DNA from: JAAYTD01 sp964472015
GTDB lineage: Bacteria > Bacteroidota > Ignavibacteria > Kapaibacteriales > UBA2268
Reading direction: 5' to 3'
DNA length: 64,000 nucleotides
NCBI GenBank assembly: GCA_964472015.1
Contig: CAYYIP010000002.1
Span: 124,001 to 188,000, forward strand
Part shown: in pieces, positions 54,519 through 63,999 of the stretch
How positions within the stretch are numbered: position 1 is the stretch's first letter
Layout of the letters: each line of letters opens with the position of its first letter
The notes under the pieces: model-generated
Database searches by the model: none
What the model saw: only the letters and a program-made list of their open reading frames with translations
Told to the model about the DNA's origin: nothing
Program-made: the position numbers and the translations under genes

Positions 54519-54767
54519 AAAGTAGATTATAAAAACGAAAGAATAAAAGAATATATATCAATAAAGAACAATATTTTGGGAATGTCCCAGAAGTTGCTTG
54601 GAATTTTATAATTTATAATAGGGTAATTATACACCATTAAAAATGTGGTTAAAATATAGAAAAAGTAGAATTTTAACTTATTCAGATATTACAATTATAA
54701 AAATATTATAAAATCTTTATTAGAAACTTCTAAAATAATGCAAGATTTATCTAAAATAATATATTAA
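54519..54767 (+). pseudogene. C-terminal remnant of a restriction-modification adenine methyltransferase
   Basis: No long frame exists here, but four short pieces in three frames join into one recognisable tail. Piece 1, from 54519: KVDYKNERI. Piece 2, from 54533: RIYINKEQYFGNVPEVAWNF. Piece 3, 54622-54690: GNYTPLKMWLKYRKSRILTY then SDI. Piece 4, 54693-54767: NYKNIIKSLLETSKIMQDLS then KIIY and a TAA. In type ISP and related type IIG enzymes the specificity end reads much like this: a YINK-QYF-VP-W-F segment, a GGYQPLxKWLKxRKGRxL core, and a helix ending LxETxxLM. At least three frameshifts separate the pieces; nothing of the methylase core remains. The rest of the 54204-54876 gap holds only the divergent DUF2723 promoter and a Shine-Dalgarno site. 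Inferred: a restriction-modification gene lost by this lineage. Confidence 0.7.
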
Positions 54768-54876
54768 TAAAAATGAAAAAAATGTTTGTTTATTTAAAAT
54801 AAGTAGTATTGCATTATAATATTACTTTATAATTTTAATTTTCAAATTTTCAATATATTAAAAAGGAGCCATAAAA

Positions 54877-56400
54877 ATGAAAAAAATGTATTTTTTTATT
54901 ATATTTTTTATTTTATGTTTTTCACCATTATTTGCAGATAGTTTTAGGTGTATTTTTAATGGTAATAAAGATTTTAATGGTGATACAATAGGATTCTATA
55001 GGTATAATTGTGCAGGTGATATGTTAATGCTTACTGCAGATAGAGGTAGTAAAATAATTTTAAAAGAATTAAGTTCAGAAACAACAAAAATTTGTACCCC
55101 TTTTTCTACAGGATTAGATTGGGATGGATGTTCCTTGGCATATTTTTTATTAGATCCTCCTATGTTTCAAGGAGTAGGTACAGGAGGTTGTTGGATATAT
55201 AGTTCTAGAGCTTTTCTAAGATTTGAAAATATAAAAGATAATCCAAAAGCAACCAAACTTATAAAAAAAACGCAGGTACCTGATATGAAAGAAACTATTT
55301 ATTTACCACTTCCAGTAAAGTTTGGTGATTATTTTAATGGTGTTATTATAGCAAATACAGAAACAGAATCAACTAATCATATAATTTATTTTGCTAAGCA
55401 AAACGCGCTTGTCAAAATTGACTTAAATAAACCTGATACTATTTTATTAAAAGTTCCTTTCCCTGAAGAACTTTTTCTAATGGGTGAAAATTATTGTGAT
55501 ATGTTATATCATAATATAGATTCTTTGATTTGGTTTTGTGGATATGGTGGAAAAGTAATTGCTTGTTATAATGTTTATACCCAACTTTTAAAAACATTTG
55601 ATTATAATAATTTACCATTAGGGAAAGATTTTAAAATACATAGTTATTTTACAATGGCAAATTCTCAATTAACGGGTGCAAATACTGTTTTTTTCCTTAC
55701 TGATAGTTCAACCTTTAAGTTATTAATATTTAATTCTGTAACAAAAAATTGGGATGTAGAAGATATAGGAGTTCCTATTAATTCTGAAATTTTTGATGAA
55801 ACAAAATTTCCAGAAAATGCTACAGCTTTTCTTTGGCCTTTTAATACTTTTGAGATAGCTGTTTGTTTTAGGCATTATAATAGTAGTTATCATAATACTA
55901 GATCCTTTTGTATTTATAATGTAAAAACAAAGCAATGGCGGGATTTTATAATTCCTTTAGATTTATTTGAAGGTTATAGTGAATCTACTGATTATTTTTT
56001 GAAACCTAGACAAGTTAGTTGGTTGAAAACAGGTAAGACTATTGGTATTTTGTATGATTATTTTTTAATAGAATATAATCCCTCAGCAGGTGACATATCA
56101 GATACTGATGAAGGTATATTTCAAGAAATTGGTATTCGTAAAATTTATCCTAATCCTACTTCAGGTGCTAGCACTGCCGATATAATGTGTTATGTTCAAG
56201 ATCTTAGTAAGCTTGATATAGGGCTTTATAATTTGTTTGGTCATAAGATACTAGATCTAAACAATAATTATTCTTATAATTCTCTTACTCATACTATAAG
56301 TACTACTTTCAAGGTTCCTAAAGGAACTCCCAAAGGTATTTATTATTTAAATGTTCGTAAAGGTACAGAACGAAGGACTCAAGCAATAGTTATAGAATAA
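54877..56400 (+). CDS. Exported protein with T9SS sorting domain, unknown function
   Basis: 507 residues. Signal peptide MKKMYFFIIFFILCFSPLF with cleavage near ADS. The body (about 25-420) shows repeated short beta motifs (LIWFCGYGGKVIACYNVYTQ, RSFCIYNVKTKQWRDFIIPL) that suggest a beta-propeller, possibly Kelch-like; I cannot assign a ligand. A type A T9SS domain begins near residue 427 (IRKIYPNPTSGAS) and ends QAIVIE. A strong Shine-Dalgarno AGGAG (54864-54868) lies 8 bases before the ATG. Its upstream region contains the methylase relic. Confidence 0.8.
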   Translation: MKKMYFFIIFFILCFSPLFADSFRCIFNGNKDFNGDTIGFYRYNCAGDMLMLTADRGSKIILKELSSETTKICTPFSTGLDWDGCSLAYFLLDPPMFQGVGTGGCWIYSSRAFLRFENIKDNPKATKLIKKTQVPDMKETIYLPLPVKFGDYFNGVIIANTETESTNHIIYFAKQNALVKIDLNKPDTILLKVPFPEELFLMGENYCDMLYHNIDSLIWFCGYGGKVIACYNVYTQLLKTFDYNNLPLGKDFKIHSYFTMANSQLTGANTVFFLTDSSTFKLLIFNSVTKNWDVEDIGVPINSEIFDETKFPENATAFLWPFNTFEIAVCFRHYNSSYHNTRSFCIYNVKTKQWRDFIIPLDLFEGYSESTDYFLKPRQVSWLKTGKTIGILYDYFLIEYNPSAGDISDTDEGIFQEIGIRKIYPNPTSGASTADIMCYVQDLSKLDIGLYNLFGHKILDLNNNYSYNSLTHTISTTFKVPKGTPKGIYYLNVRKGTERRTQAIVIE

Positions 56401-56450
56401 TAGAATTAATTGTAATTTGTAAATATTTTTAATATATAATTTACTTCTAT

Positions 56451-56481
56451 GACGACTTAATTAATTAAGTCGTCTTTTTTT
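56451..56481. terminator. Bidirectional terminator between the T9SS gene and rarA
   Basis: 24-base perfect palindrome (56451-56474; arms GACGACTTAATT) followed by seven T. Convergent position. Confidence 0.8.
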
Positions 56482-56577
56482 ATTTTATCTTTTAAATTAA
56501 TTCTTTTTTTGCTCTAATTTACAATTTAGTCTGTTTATTTATATAAATTTCTATTATATAATTAACTTATATTTTTA

Positions 56578-57882
56578 TTATTTTTTATCTTTCCATAATA
56601 TTTTTAACATTTCTTTAAATATTTTTTCTTTCCCAAAGTTCGTAGGTTTATAATAAACTTTTCGTTTTATATTTGTAGGGAAATAATTTTCTTCAACAAA
56701 ATGATTTTCATAATCGTGAGGATACTTGTATCCAGCTCCATATCCTTCTTTTTTCATATAATTAGTTGGTGCGTTCCTTAAATGTAAAGGAATATCTAGA
56801 TATTTAATATTTTTTATATCATTAAGTGCTTCTTCAATTCCTAAATAAGAAGCATTAGATTTAGCACAACATGCGAGATAAGTGACTCCTTGTGCTAGAT
56901 TTATACGACATTCTGGCATACCTATTATTTGTACTGCTTGAAAAACCGAAACAGCTATACTTAAAGCAAACGGATCAGCGTTTCCTATATCTTCACTTGC
57001 AAAAATAACTAATCGTCTTGCAATAAAAATAGGGTCTTCACCAGCATCTAACATTTTAGCAAGCCATAATAAAGCAGCATCAGGGTCTGAACCTCTTAAT
57101 GATTTTATAAAAGCCGAAATAGTATTGTAATGTTCTTCTCCTTGTTTATCATAAGCAGGCGTTTTTTGTTGTAGTGCTTTTTCAAAAAGAGTTTTATTTA
57201 ATGTAATAATTTCATCATTTTTTGGATGTAATTTTATTGCTAATTCAACAGCATTTAAGGCAATTCTTGCATCACCACCGGCAATTGTAATTAAAAAATC
57301 CCAATCTACGATATTTATTTTTAACTTACTTAAAATAATATCATTATTAATAGCATTATCAATAACTTGTTTTATTTCATCATCTGATAATAAATTTAAT
57401 TTATAAATTTGACATCTACTAATTAAAGCATTATTTATTTCAAAAGATGGATTTTCAGTTGTAGCTCCTATTAAAGTAATAATTCCGTTTTCTACTGCAT
57501 GAAGTAAAGCATCTTGTTGTGTTTTATTAAATCTATGTATTTCATCTATAAATAATAGAACTCGTTTCCCACTGTTTTGTAATTCTTTTGCCTTTGCAAT
57601 AACATTTCTTACTTCTTTTACTCCTGCTTCTATTGCAGAAAGATGATAGAAATTATAGTCAGCCGTTTCCGATATCATAAGCGCAAAAGTTGTTTTACCA
57701 ACTCCCGGTGGCCCCCAAAATATCATCGATGGGAATTGATGTTTTTCAAAAAATATACGTAATGGTGCATCTTTTCCAATTAAGTGAGTTTGCCCTACCA
57801 TTTGTTCAATATTTTTTGGTCTTACTCTTTCAGCTAGCGGTTTATAAAGTTCATTATTATTAGTTTCAAAAATTTTATTCAT
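56578..57882 (-). CDS. rarA: Replication-associated recombination ATPase RarA (MgsA)
   Basis: 434 residues. AAA+ clamp-loader-like ATPase: LAERVRPKNIEQMVGQTHLI at the N-terminus, Walker A WGPPGVGKTTFA, Walker B LLFIDEIHRFNK, sensor GATTENPSFE, then the RarA/WRNIP1 C-terminal tetramerisation domain (SLRGSDPDAALLWLAKMLDA, PECRINLAQGVTYLACCAKS). Acts at stalled replication forks. Its ATG overlaps the TAA of the upstream permease gene by one base (TAATG), so translation is probably coupled. Confidence 0.95.
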   Translation of the reverse strand: MNKIFETNNNELYKPLAERVRPKNIEQMVGQTHLIGKDAPLRIFFEKHQFPSMIFWGPPGVGKTTFALMISETADYNFYHLSAIEAGVKEVRNVIAKAKELQNSGKRVLLFIDEIHRFNKTQQDALLHAVENGIITLIGATTENPSFEINNALISRCQIYKLNLLSDDEIKQVIDNAINNDIILSKLKINIVDWDFLITIAGGDARIALNAVELAIKLHPKNDEIITLNKTLFEKALQQKTPAYDKQGEEHYNTISAFIKSLRGSDPDAALLWLAKMLDAGEDPIFIARRLVIFASEDIGNADPFALSIAVSVFQAVQIIGMPECRINLAQGVTYLACCAKSNASYLGIEEALNDIKNIKYLDIPLHLRNAPTNYMKKEGYGAGYKYPHDYENHFVEENYFPTNIKRKVYYKPTNFGKEKIFKEMLKILWKDKK

Positions 57883-59108
57883 TATTCTGCTTTTATAGAA
57901 GTTATTATTTTAGCTTTTGCTGCTTTCCTTGCAGGGAATATTGTTGCTATTATTGATAATCCTAATGAAACAATACATACAATAGTTGTTTCTATATAAT
58001 TTATTACCATTGGTATTTTATCTATTATATATTTATCACCATTAATTTTTAACCATCCAAAACGATTTTGAGTATATATTAATATAATTGCTAACAATAA
58101 CCCCGCTATTGTGCCGAAAATTCCTATAATTATTCCTTCACTTATATAAATATTTTGTATCATTTTATCAGTCGCCCCCATAGATTTTAATATAGCTATA
58201 TCAGAACGTTTTTTTACTACTGTCATAGCAAGTGAGGCGAATATATTAAATACCGCAATTAATAAAATTAAACTTAATATAGAAAATACAGCAACGCGTT
58301 CAAACTGCATTACATAATATAATTCACTATTTATATCTGTCCAAGTTAATATAGTTACTTCTTTATTTAGTAAAGATTGTATTTTATTAGCAATAGTTTT
58401 AGTTTTATCATTATTAAATAATTTTATATCAATATAAGAAATTATATCTTTATTATTTTGCATTTTTAATAGTCGTTTAGCAGCCTTTGGATGTATATAT
58501 GCAAGTGTTAAATCATAATCTTTTACATTTAAACTAAAAATAGAACTGACTTTCATTTGAAGAGCATTGGGTATTTGCATAGTTTGAATAGATTTTTCTA
58601 ATGTATTTGCAGATAATAAATTTACTGTATCATTTTTATGTACACTTAATCTACTAGCTAGCCCATAACCAATAAATATATTATTCTCGTTTTCTATATC
58701 ACCATATTTATAAAATTTATTATAAAAGTCTTCTAAATATTTACTATTAAAATAAGCAATAGTTTCTACTATATGTATACTATTAGATTTATATATTGCA
58801 GCCTTACTAGATATAGCAGGTGAATAACTTTTTATTTCTGGAATTCTATCTAATTTTTTAATAATATTTTTAGTATCAATGTTATTAATATATGCCGAGT
58901 TAGATGGGATTATACGTATATTAGGATCTACACTAAGAAGTTGCATTTCTGATATTTGTCTAAATCCATTAAATATAGATAAAACTACTATTAAAGCCGC
59001 TACACCTATAGCAATACTTATAATAGATATGAATATTATTATTGTTATAAAATTTATTTTTCGTTCTGCAAAAATGTATTTAAATGCTATTTTAAAGTAT
59101 AAACTCAT
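57882..59108 (-). CDS. LolC/LolE-family ABC transporter permease
   Basis: 408 residues from the ATG at 59108; a TTG two codons earlier is possible but less likely. Layout is that of LolC/E and MacB: a first helix (about 18-48), a ~220-residue periplasmic domain (about 50-265), then three helices with the FtsX core (SLAMTVVKKRSDIAILKSMG, SEGIIIGIFGTIAGLLLAII). In Lol systems it releases lipoproteins from the inner membrane for the outer membrane; the ATPase LolD is not in the window. Pairing with rarA (one-base overlap) looks accidental in function. Confidence 0.85.
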   Translation of the reverse strand: MSLYFKIAFKYIFAERKINFITIIIFISIISIAIGVAALIVVLSIFNGFRQISEMQLLSVDPNIRIIPSNSAYINNIDTKNIIKKLDRIPEIKSYSPAISSKAAIYKSNSIHIVETIAYFNSKYLEDFYNKFYKYGDIENENNIFIGYGLASRLSVHKNDTVNLLSANTLEKSIQTMQIPNALQMKVSSIFSLNVKDYDLTLAYIHPKAAKRLLKMQNNKDIISYIDIKLFNNDKTKTIANKIQSLLNKEVTILTWTDINSELYYVMQFERVAVFSILSLILLIAVFNIFASLAMTVVKKRSDIAILKSMGATDKMIQNIYISEGIIIGIFGTIAGLLLAIILIYTQNRFGWLKINGDKYIIDKIPMVINYIETTIVCIVSLGLSIIATIFPARKAAKAKIITSIKAE

Positions 59109-59216
59109 ATACAAAAATACAAAAAATATCTTGTTTTTTTTATAATAACAATATTTTTAATAAAAAACATTATATTTGTATTATGTTTTATTGAACAAAT
59201 TATACTTTAAATAAAT

Positions 59217-60572
59217 ATGAAACATATAACTTATAAATTATTTATAGTAACAATAATTTTGTTTTTTATCAATATTTTTTATTCTTCTAAATCAAATGCG
59301 CAATCAGGGATGAGGTTCGCAGAATTTAATAAACGTTTAGAGTTGTACTTCCATCCTGATTTAGTAAGTGATATAAAAACTGAAATGCCACAATGTGATT
59401 TTTTGGTTTGGGGGTGGGATGTAGGAGATTTTTCAAACGATGGAAATAATGATATTGCTTTTTCTATACGTAGGTCGGGATTAAAAAATAATATTATTGA
59501 TGTTTATTTGTTTGTTGATGTTGAAGGGTTTCTTACAAAAGTTGGCGAATTTCAATTTGAATATTTTGAGTTACCGTTAGAAGTTGGTGTTGCTATAAGA
59601 AATAATGTTTGCTTTGTTACTAAAAAATTAAAACAATTTAATTGGGACATAAAAGGATTTAGATTTATTAACGGAGTTTTGGTGAATTATGATAATTATG
59701 AGACAAGAAGGTTAGGTAAAATTACACGTGAAACTTATAATAATTATTACAACTTACGTAATACAGAAAAATATTTGAACACAAAAAGTGCTTCTGTATC
59801 TTTTTTTGCAGATTATTTGACTATTCCTTCTTATTCTCGTGGTAGATTAATTTATAATGGATTAGCTCAAGGGGCTTATGCTAATTATATTGAATATGTT
59901 CCCGAAGGAGCATATTGGCTCAAAGGGCCAGAAGATTTATCTTTTGAAGTAAAATCGGCATATGATTCTGAATATCTATATTTTACTATAAATGTAAAAG
60001 ATGATTACGTTGTAACACCTTTTTGTGATACTTGTATAAGTGAAAGTATTGAATTATGGTTAGATATAAATGAATACAAAAATAAAGGTGATAGGTTTGC
60101 TACGATTCATAATGATATTCCTTTATTTAATAATAAGGCAAAGTCAGGTATATATAAATTTGAAATAAGGGCAGGAAATTTTATAACACAACCTGCAACG
60201 ATACTTATGAGTTCTAGTGATGAATTGACCTCTATACAAAAACTTGCTGCTTTAAGTGCAAGTGTTGTTTGTGATATAAATGAAGATGGATATTATGCTA
60301 TTTTGAAAATCCCTTTTACTGTTTTTGGAAAAACAGAAGCGCCTATAAAAAATGATACATTTGTTGAATGGGGATGTTCAGTAAGAGTTATTGATTATGA
60401 TAATGAATTTAGAGAAGAAGAAAGAACTGTTATGGATATCTCGTCTTTTAAAGCAGAAAATCCTGCTAGTTATGCCTCTTTATTATTTATTCCTGATAAT
60501 GAAACTTATGGTAATATTTATAATATAATGCAAGATAAAGTAATTGATTATTTACAATGTGTTGGGTTTTAA
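59217..60572 (+). CDS. Exported protein with FG-GAP-like and CBM9-like domains
   Basis: 451 residues. Signal peptide ends near SNAQ (about residue 29). The N-terminal part contains GDFSNDGNNDIAFSIRR, a calcium-binding FG-GAP/VCBS-type loop. From about residue 215, SFEVKSAYDSEYLYFTINVK and SIELWLDINEYKNKGDRF followed by DGYYAILKIPFTVFG match the carbohydrate-binding family 9 / DOMON-like sugar-binding sandwich. No T9SS tail and no lipobox. Likely a periplasmic or surface glycan-binding protein; ligand unknown. A TATATTTG -7 box (59171-59178) lies 39 bases upstream without a clear -33. Confidence 0.72.
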   Translation: MKHITYKLFIVTIILFFINIFYSSKSNAQSGMRFAEFNKRLELYFHPDLVSDIKTEMPQCDFLVWGWDVGDFSNDGNNDIAFSIRRSGLKNNIIDVYLFVDVEGFLTKVGEFQFEYFELPLEVGVAIRNNVCFVTKKLKQFNWDIKGFRFINGVLVNYDNYETRRLGKITRETYNNYYNLRNTEKYLNTKSASVSFFADYLTIPSYSRGRLIYNGLAQGAYANYIEYVPEGAYWLKGPEDLSFEVKSAYDSEYLYFTINVKDDYVVTPFCDTCISESIELWLDINEYKNKGDRFATIHNDIPLFNNKAKSGIYKFEIRAGNFITQPATILMSSSDELTSIQKLAALSASVVCDINEDGYYAILKIPFTVFGKTEAPIKNDTFVEWGCSVRVIDYDNEFREEERTVMDISSFKAENPASYASLLFIPDNETYGNIYNIMQDKVIDYLQCVGF

Positions 60573-60601
60573 TTAAACTTAAAATATAAAAGTTATATAA
60601 A

Positions 60602-61945
60602 ATGATAAAAGTATATAAGTTCGGCGGTTCATTATTAAATAGTGTTATAGGTTTTGAACAATTAACAAAAATAATGCTAAATAGTATAGAAGTTTTAAAT
60701 AATACTAATACTACTAATAATATTATTGAAAATAAAACTATTATTGTTATTTCTGCTTTTGGTAAAACTACTGCTAAGTTAGGAAGAGCTGCAAAACTAG
60801 CTGAACAAGGCTTTTATAATGAAGCGATTAATATAGTAGATGATATATTTAACTATCATATATTATTAAGTAATGAATTAAAATTAAATTCTAATAATAT
60901 AAAGATATTTAAAGAATTACTTGAAGATATAAAACAACAAATCATTAAATTAATACGTGGTGTTTATATTACACAAGTATTAACGTTACGTACAAAGGAT
61001 ATGATTTTAAGTTTTGGTGAAATAATAGCTTCACAGTTTGTATCTCTATTTTTAATAGATAGAGGTATAAAAAATTTATTCTTTAATATTTCAGAAATAT
61101 TAGTAACTGACAATAATTTTGGTAATGCAAATCCTAATATATCAGCTACGAAACAGAAATTTATAAAACATTTTATTCCTTTAATAGCTCAAAATAATTG
61201 TATAATAACTCAAGGATTTATTGCATCATCTATTACTGGCGAAGTAACAACGATGGGAATGGAAAGTTCTAACTTGACTGCTACAATTATTGCTGGGATA
61301 CTAAAAGCAGATGAATTTATTATATGGACTGATGTAGAAGGAATTAGAAGCGGCGATCCAAAATTATTTAAAAATACTATACTTCTTAAAAATATTAGTT
61401 ATGACTTCGCTGAAATATTAGCTTTATATGGAGTAAAATTATTATATCCAAAAATGATAAAATATATGCGACTTTTTGATTTAAGTGTTAAATTTTGCTC
61501 AGGAATTAATATAAATGGTGAAAGTACTATGGTTGATAAAAAAGGAGATGACAATAAATATGAAGTCTTAATTTATAAAGAAAATATAACTTTATTATAT
61601 AAAAAACTAAATAATAATTATGATGATAATTATAATTTAAATATAAATTATGATATAAATTATATATCAAAAACACCGAACAAAATTACACTTATTGCAG
61701 ATAATATAGAAAGAAACACAAAAAACAATTTAATTATAAATGGTTATAATTGTATTGAAAATATTTGTGGATTAATAGGTATTAATTTATTGGCAAATTG
61801 TAATTTAATTGATTATGCAGTACATATTTTAAATGATAAAAATAAAAAATTACTAAATAATATAGAAGAAATTTTAAATGATTATGATGGAATATCAAAA
61901 ATTTCAAGAAATTATTTTTTTAAAAAAGATAAAGTTAATAGTTAA
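60602..61945 (+). CDS. Aspartate kinase
   Basis: 447 residues, monofunctional. Amino-acid-kinase fold: YKFGGSLLNS (5-14), VISAFGKTTAKLGRAAKLA, RTKDMILSFGEIIASQF, FIASSITGEVTTMGMESSNL and DVEGIRSGDPKLF. Phosphorylates aspartate, first step to lysine, threonine, methionine and diaminopimelate. The MGMESSN segment replaces the usual GRGGSD loop, as I recall from some FCB-group kinases. The C-terminal ~130 residues should hold ACT regulatory domains but are low-complexity N/Y-rich and only weakly ACT-like, so feedback control is uncertain. 29 bases after the CBM9-like gene. Confidence 0.87.
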   Translation: MIKVYKFGGSLLNSVIGFEQLTKIMLNSIEVLNNTNTTNNIIENKTIIVISAFGKTTAKLGRAAKLAEQGFYNEAINIVDDIFNYHILLSNELKLNSNNIKIFKELLEDIKQQIIKLIRGVYITQVLTLRTKDMILSFGEIIASQFVSLFLIDRGIKNLFFNISEILVTDNNFGNANPNISATKQKFIKHFIPLIAQNNCIITQGFIASSITGEVTTMGMESSNLTATIIAGILKADEFIIWTDVEGIRSGDPKLFKNTILLKNISYDFAEILALYGVKLLYPKMIKYMRLFDLSVKFCSGININGESTMVDKKGDDNKYEVLIYKENITLLYKKLNNNYDDNYNLNINYDINYISKTPNKITLIADNIERNTKNNLIINGYNCIENICGLIGINLLANCNLIDYAVHILNDKNKKLLNNIEEILNDYDGISKISRNYFFKKDKVNS

Positions 61946-62002
61946 TTATAATTTATAATAAAACATAGAAATAACAATAAAAAATAAAATAAAAAATATA
62001 TT

Positions 62003-62896
62003 ATGAAAAAAACTAAAGGTATTATTCTTGCCGGTGGCCGAGGTACTCGTCTTTATCCTTTGTCTAAAATTTATAGTAAACAACTTATTGCTGTTTATGA
62101 TAAGCCTATGATATATTATCCTTTTACAATGTTGCTTTCCGTTGGAATTAGTGAAATACTAATTATTGCTGATCAGTTTACATTGAAGTTTTATAAAACT
62201 TTATTTAGTGATGGTAATCAATTAGGTATTAAAGTTGAATATGCCTTACAAGATAACCCCAATGGAATTGCTGAAGCATTTATAATAGGTGAAAAATTTA
62301 TAGGAAATGATAATGTTGCTCTAATTTTAGGTGATAATATATTTTATGGTGATATAAAATTCTTTAATGATGCATTCAAAAAAAATATACAATCTACTAT
62401 TTTTGCTATTTATGTAAATGAACCTGAAAGGTATGGAGTTGTTAAATTTGATAAAAATGGACAACCAATAGATATTATAGAAAAACCTAAAGAATTTGTA
62501 TCTAATTATGCAGTGCCCGGATTTTATATATATGATAGTTCAGTGGTAAATGTAGCTAAATCGTTAAAACCATCTCCAAGAGGTGAACTTGAAATTACTG
62601 ATATAAATAAATATTATTTGAAAAATAATAATATTAATGTTATAAAAATAAAACAAGGTATTACTTGGTTAGATTGTGGAACGCCAGATTCTTTGTTAAG
62701 TGCTAGTAGTTTTATTGCCTCTATTGAAAAACGACAAGGAGAAAAAATAGGTTGTCCAGAAGAAGCAGTACTAAATCAAAAATTTATAAATATTGAAAAA
62801 TTTAAGCAATATATAGATACTTTACCTAATTGTGAATACAAAAAATATCTTGAAAATGTTGCAGATAAAACAAAAATAGAACAATTAATAAAATAA
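62003..62896 (+). CDS. rfbA: Glucose-1-phosphate thymidylyltransferase
   Basis: 297 residues, standard RmlA length. Nucleotidyltransferase signature GGRGTRLYPLSKIYSKQL (11-28), LILGDNIFYGD for the metal site, YGVVKFD, IEKPKEFVSNYAVPGFYIYD and the C-terminal GITWLDCGTPDSLLSASSFI. Makes dTDP-glucose, the entry to dTDP-rhamnose and other deoxysugars for surface glycans. The rest of the rml set (B, C, D) is not adjacent; the gene stands alone 57 bases after the aspartate kinase. Confidence 0.95.
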   Translation: MKKTKGIILAGGRGTRLYPLSKIYSKQLIAVYDKPMIYYPFTMLLSVGISEILIIADQFTLKFYKTLFSDGNQLGIKVEYALQDNPNGIAEAFIIGEKFIGNDNVALILGDNIFYGDIKFFNDAFKKNIQSTIFAIYVNEPERYGVVKFDKNGQPIDIIEKPKEFVSNYAVPGFYIYDSSVVNVAKSLKPSPRGELEITDINKYYLKNNNINVIKIKQGITWLDCGTPDSLLSASSFIASIEKRQGEKIGCPEEAVLNQKFINIEKFKQYIDTLPNCEYKKYLENVADKTKIEQLIK

Positions 62897-62931
62897 TTTT
62901 TATATTATAATTAAATTTTATTTATATTTTT

Positions 62932-63999
62932 ATGTGGATATCCAAAAATAATTTTATTAGAATTATATTAATTTACGCTGTTTTTTTTATTATTAGCGCT
63001 TGGATGTTTTCAAAATTAGAAAATTTAAAAATAATAATTATTTTATTTGTATTATTAGTAGTTATTATCTCTTTTTTTGTTTATAAATATATTGAAAAAA
63101 CAACAACGATATCTATAGAAAAAATAAATAGAGACGCAAAAAAAATTATTGATGTGTATTATAACACTAATATTATTAATAATATTAATAATAAATTTTA
63201 TGAAAAAAATACAAGTGAATTAGAATTATTAAAAATAAATTTTGACTTAATAGTTAAGTATATTAATGACTTAGAAGATAAAATTAAAAAATTAGAGCAA
63301 ATAAAAAAAGATTTTGTTTTGAATGTGTCTCATGAACTAAAAACACCACTCACTGCTATAAATGGATTTATTGAAACTTTAGAAGATGAAATAAATGAAA
63401 ATAAAAATAATATAGCTTCCGAAATATTAAAAACTAGTCAAGATTATATTGTAATAATAAAAAGACATACCCATAGATTAATTTCTATCGTACAAGACCT
63501 ATTAATTCTTTCTGAATTAGAATACTCAAATATTCCTCTTACAAAAACTAAGACTAATGTAAAAATACTATTACAAAGTTTTATTCATATGTTTTCTCAA
63601 AGGTTAGAAGAAAAAAAATTAAAATTAGAAATACACTTTGCCGAAAATTTTGATACAATGAATATAGATACTTTTATGTTTGAACAAATTTTTATAAATT
63701 TAATAGATAATGCAATAAAATATTCCGATAAAGGAACTATTTATATAAAGGCGTCAACCGATGGTGAATTTGCAATTTTTTCAGTGAAAGATGAAGGTAT
63801 TGGTATAAAAAAAGAAGCTAAAACTAGACTATTTGAAAGATTTTATACAGGAGATAAGTCACGTGTTCGTAGTACAGGCGGAACAGGACTGGGATTATCT
63901 ATAGTCAAACATTCAGTATTACGTTATGGAGGCGAAATCGAGGTTAAAAGTGAATTAGGAAAAGGGACAGAATTTAATATAAAATTACCCGTCAATTGA
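62932..63999 (+). CDS. Membrane sensor histidine kinase, PhoR/WalK type
   Basis: 355 residues. Two close N-terminal helices (about 8-26 and 33-51) leave almost no periplasmic sensor, so it may sense within the membrane or through a partner. A HisKA domain with the phosphorylated H134 (VSHELKTPLTAINGF) is followed by HATPase_c: LIDNAIKYSD (N-box), VKDEGIGI (G1), STGGTGLGLSIVKHSV (G2). A coiled-coil linker occupies 60-125. The partner response regulator is not in the window; it may follow just past the right edge or lie elsewhere. Confidence 0.9.
   Translation: MWISKNNFIRIILIYAVFFIISAWMFSKLENLKIIIILFVLLVVIISFFVYKYIEKTTTISIEKINRDAKKIIDVYYNTNIINNINNKFYEKNTSELELLKINFDLIVKYINDLEDKIKKLEQIKKDFVLNVSHELKTPLTAINGFIETLEDEINENKNNIASEILKTSQDYIVIIKRHTHRLISIVQDLLILSELEYSNIPLTKTKTNVKILLQSFIHMFSQRLEEKKLKLEIHFAENFDTMNIDTFMFEQIFINLIDNAIKYSDKGTIYIKASTDGEFAIFSVKDEGIGIKKEAKTRLFERFYTGDKSRVRSTGGTGLGLSIVKHSVLRYGGEIEVKSELGKGTEFNIKLPVN

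Noticed and set aside
54577..54589. TGGGA-ATG-TCCCA inverted repeat, first read as an operator
   Set aside because: It falls inside the methylase relic, where it simply encodes part of FGNVP.
59112..59119. TATTTTTG box on the minus strand at the lolC/E-like start
   Set aside because: It lies only a few bases before the ATG, so it could serve only a leaderless transcript; the -33 match is imperfect.
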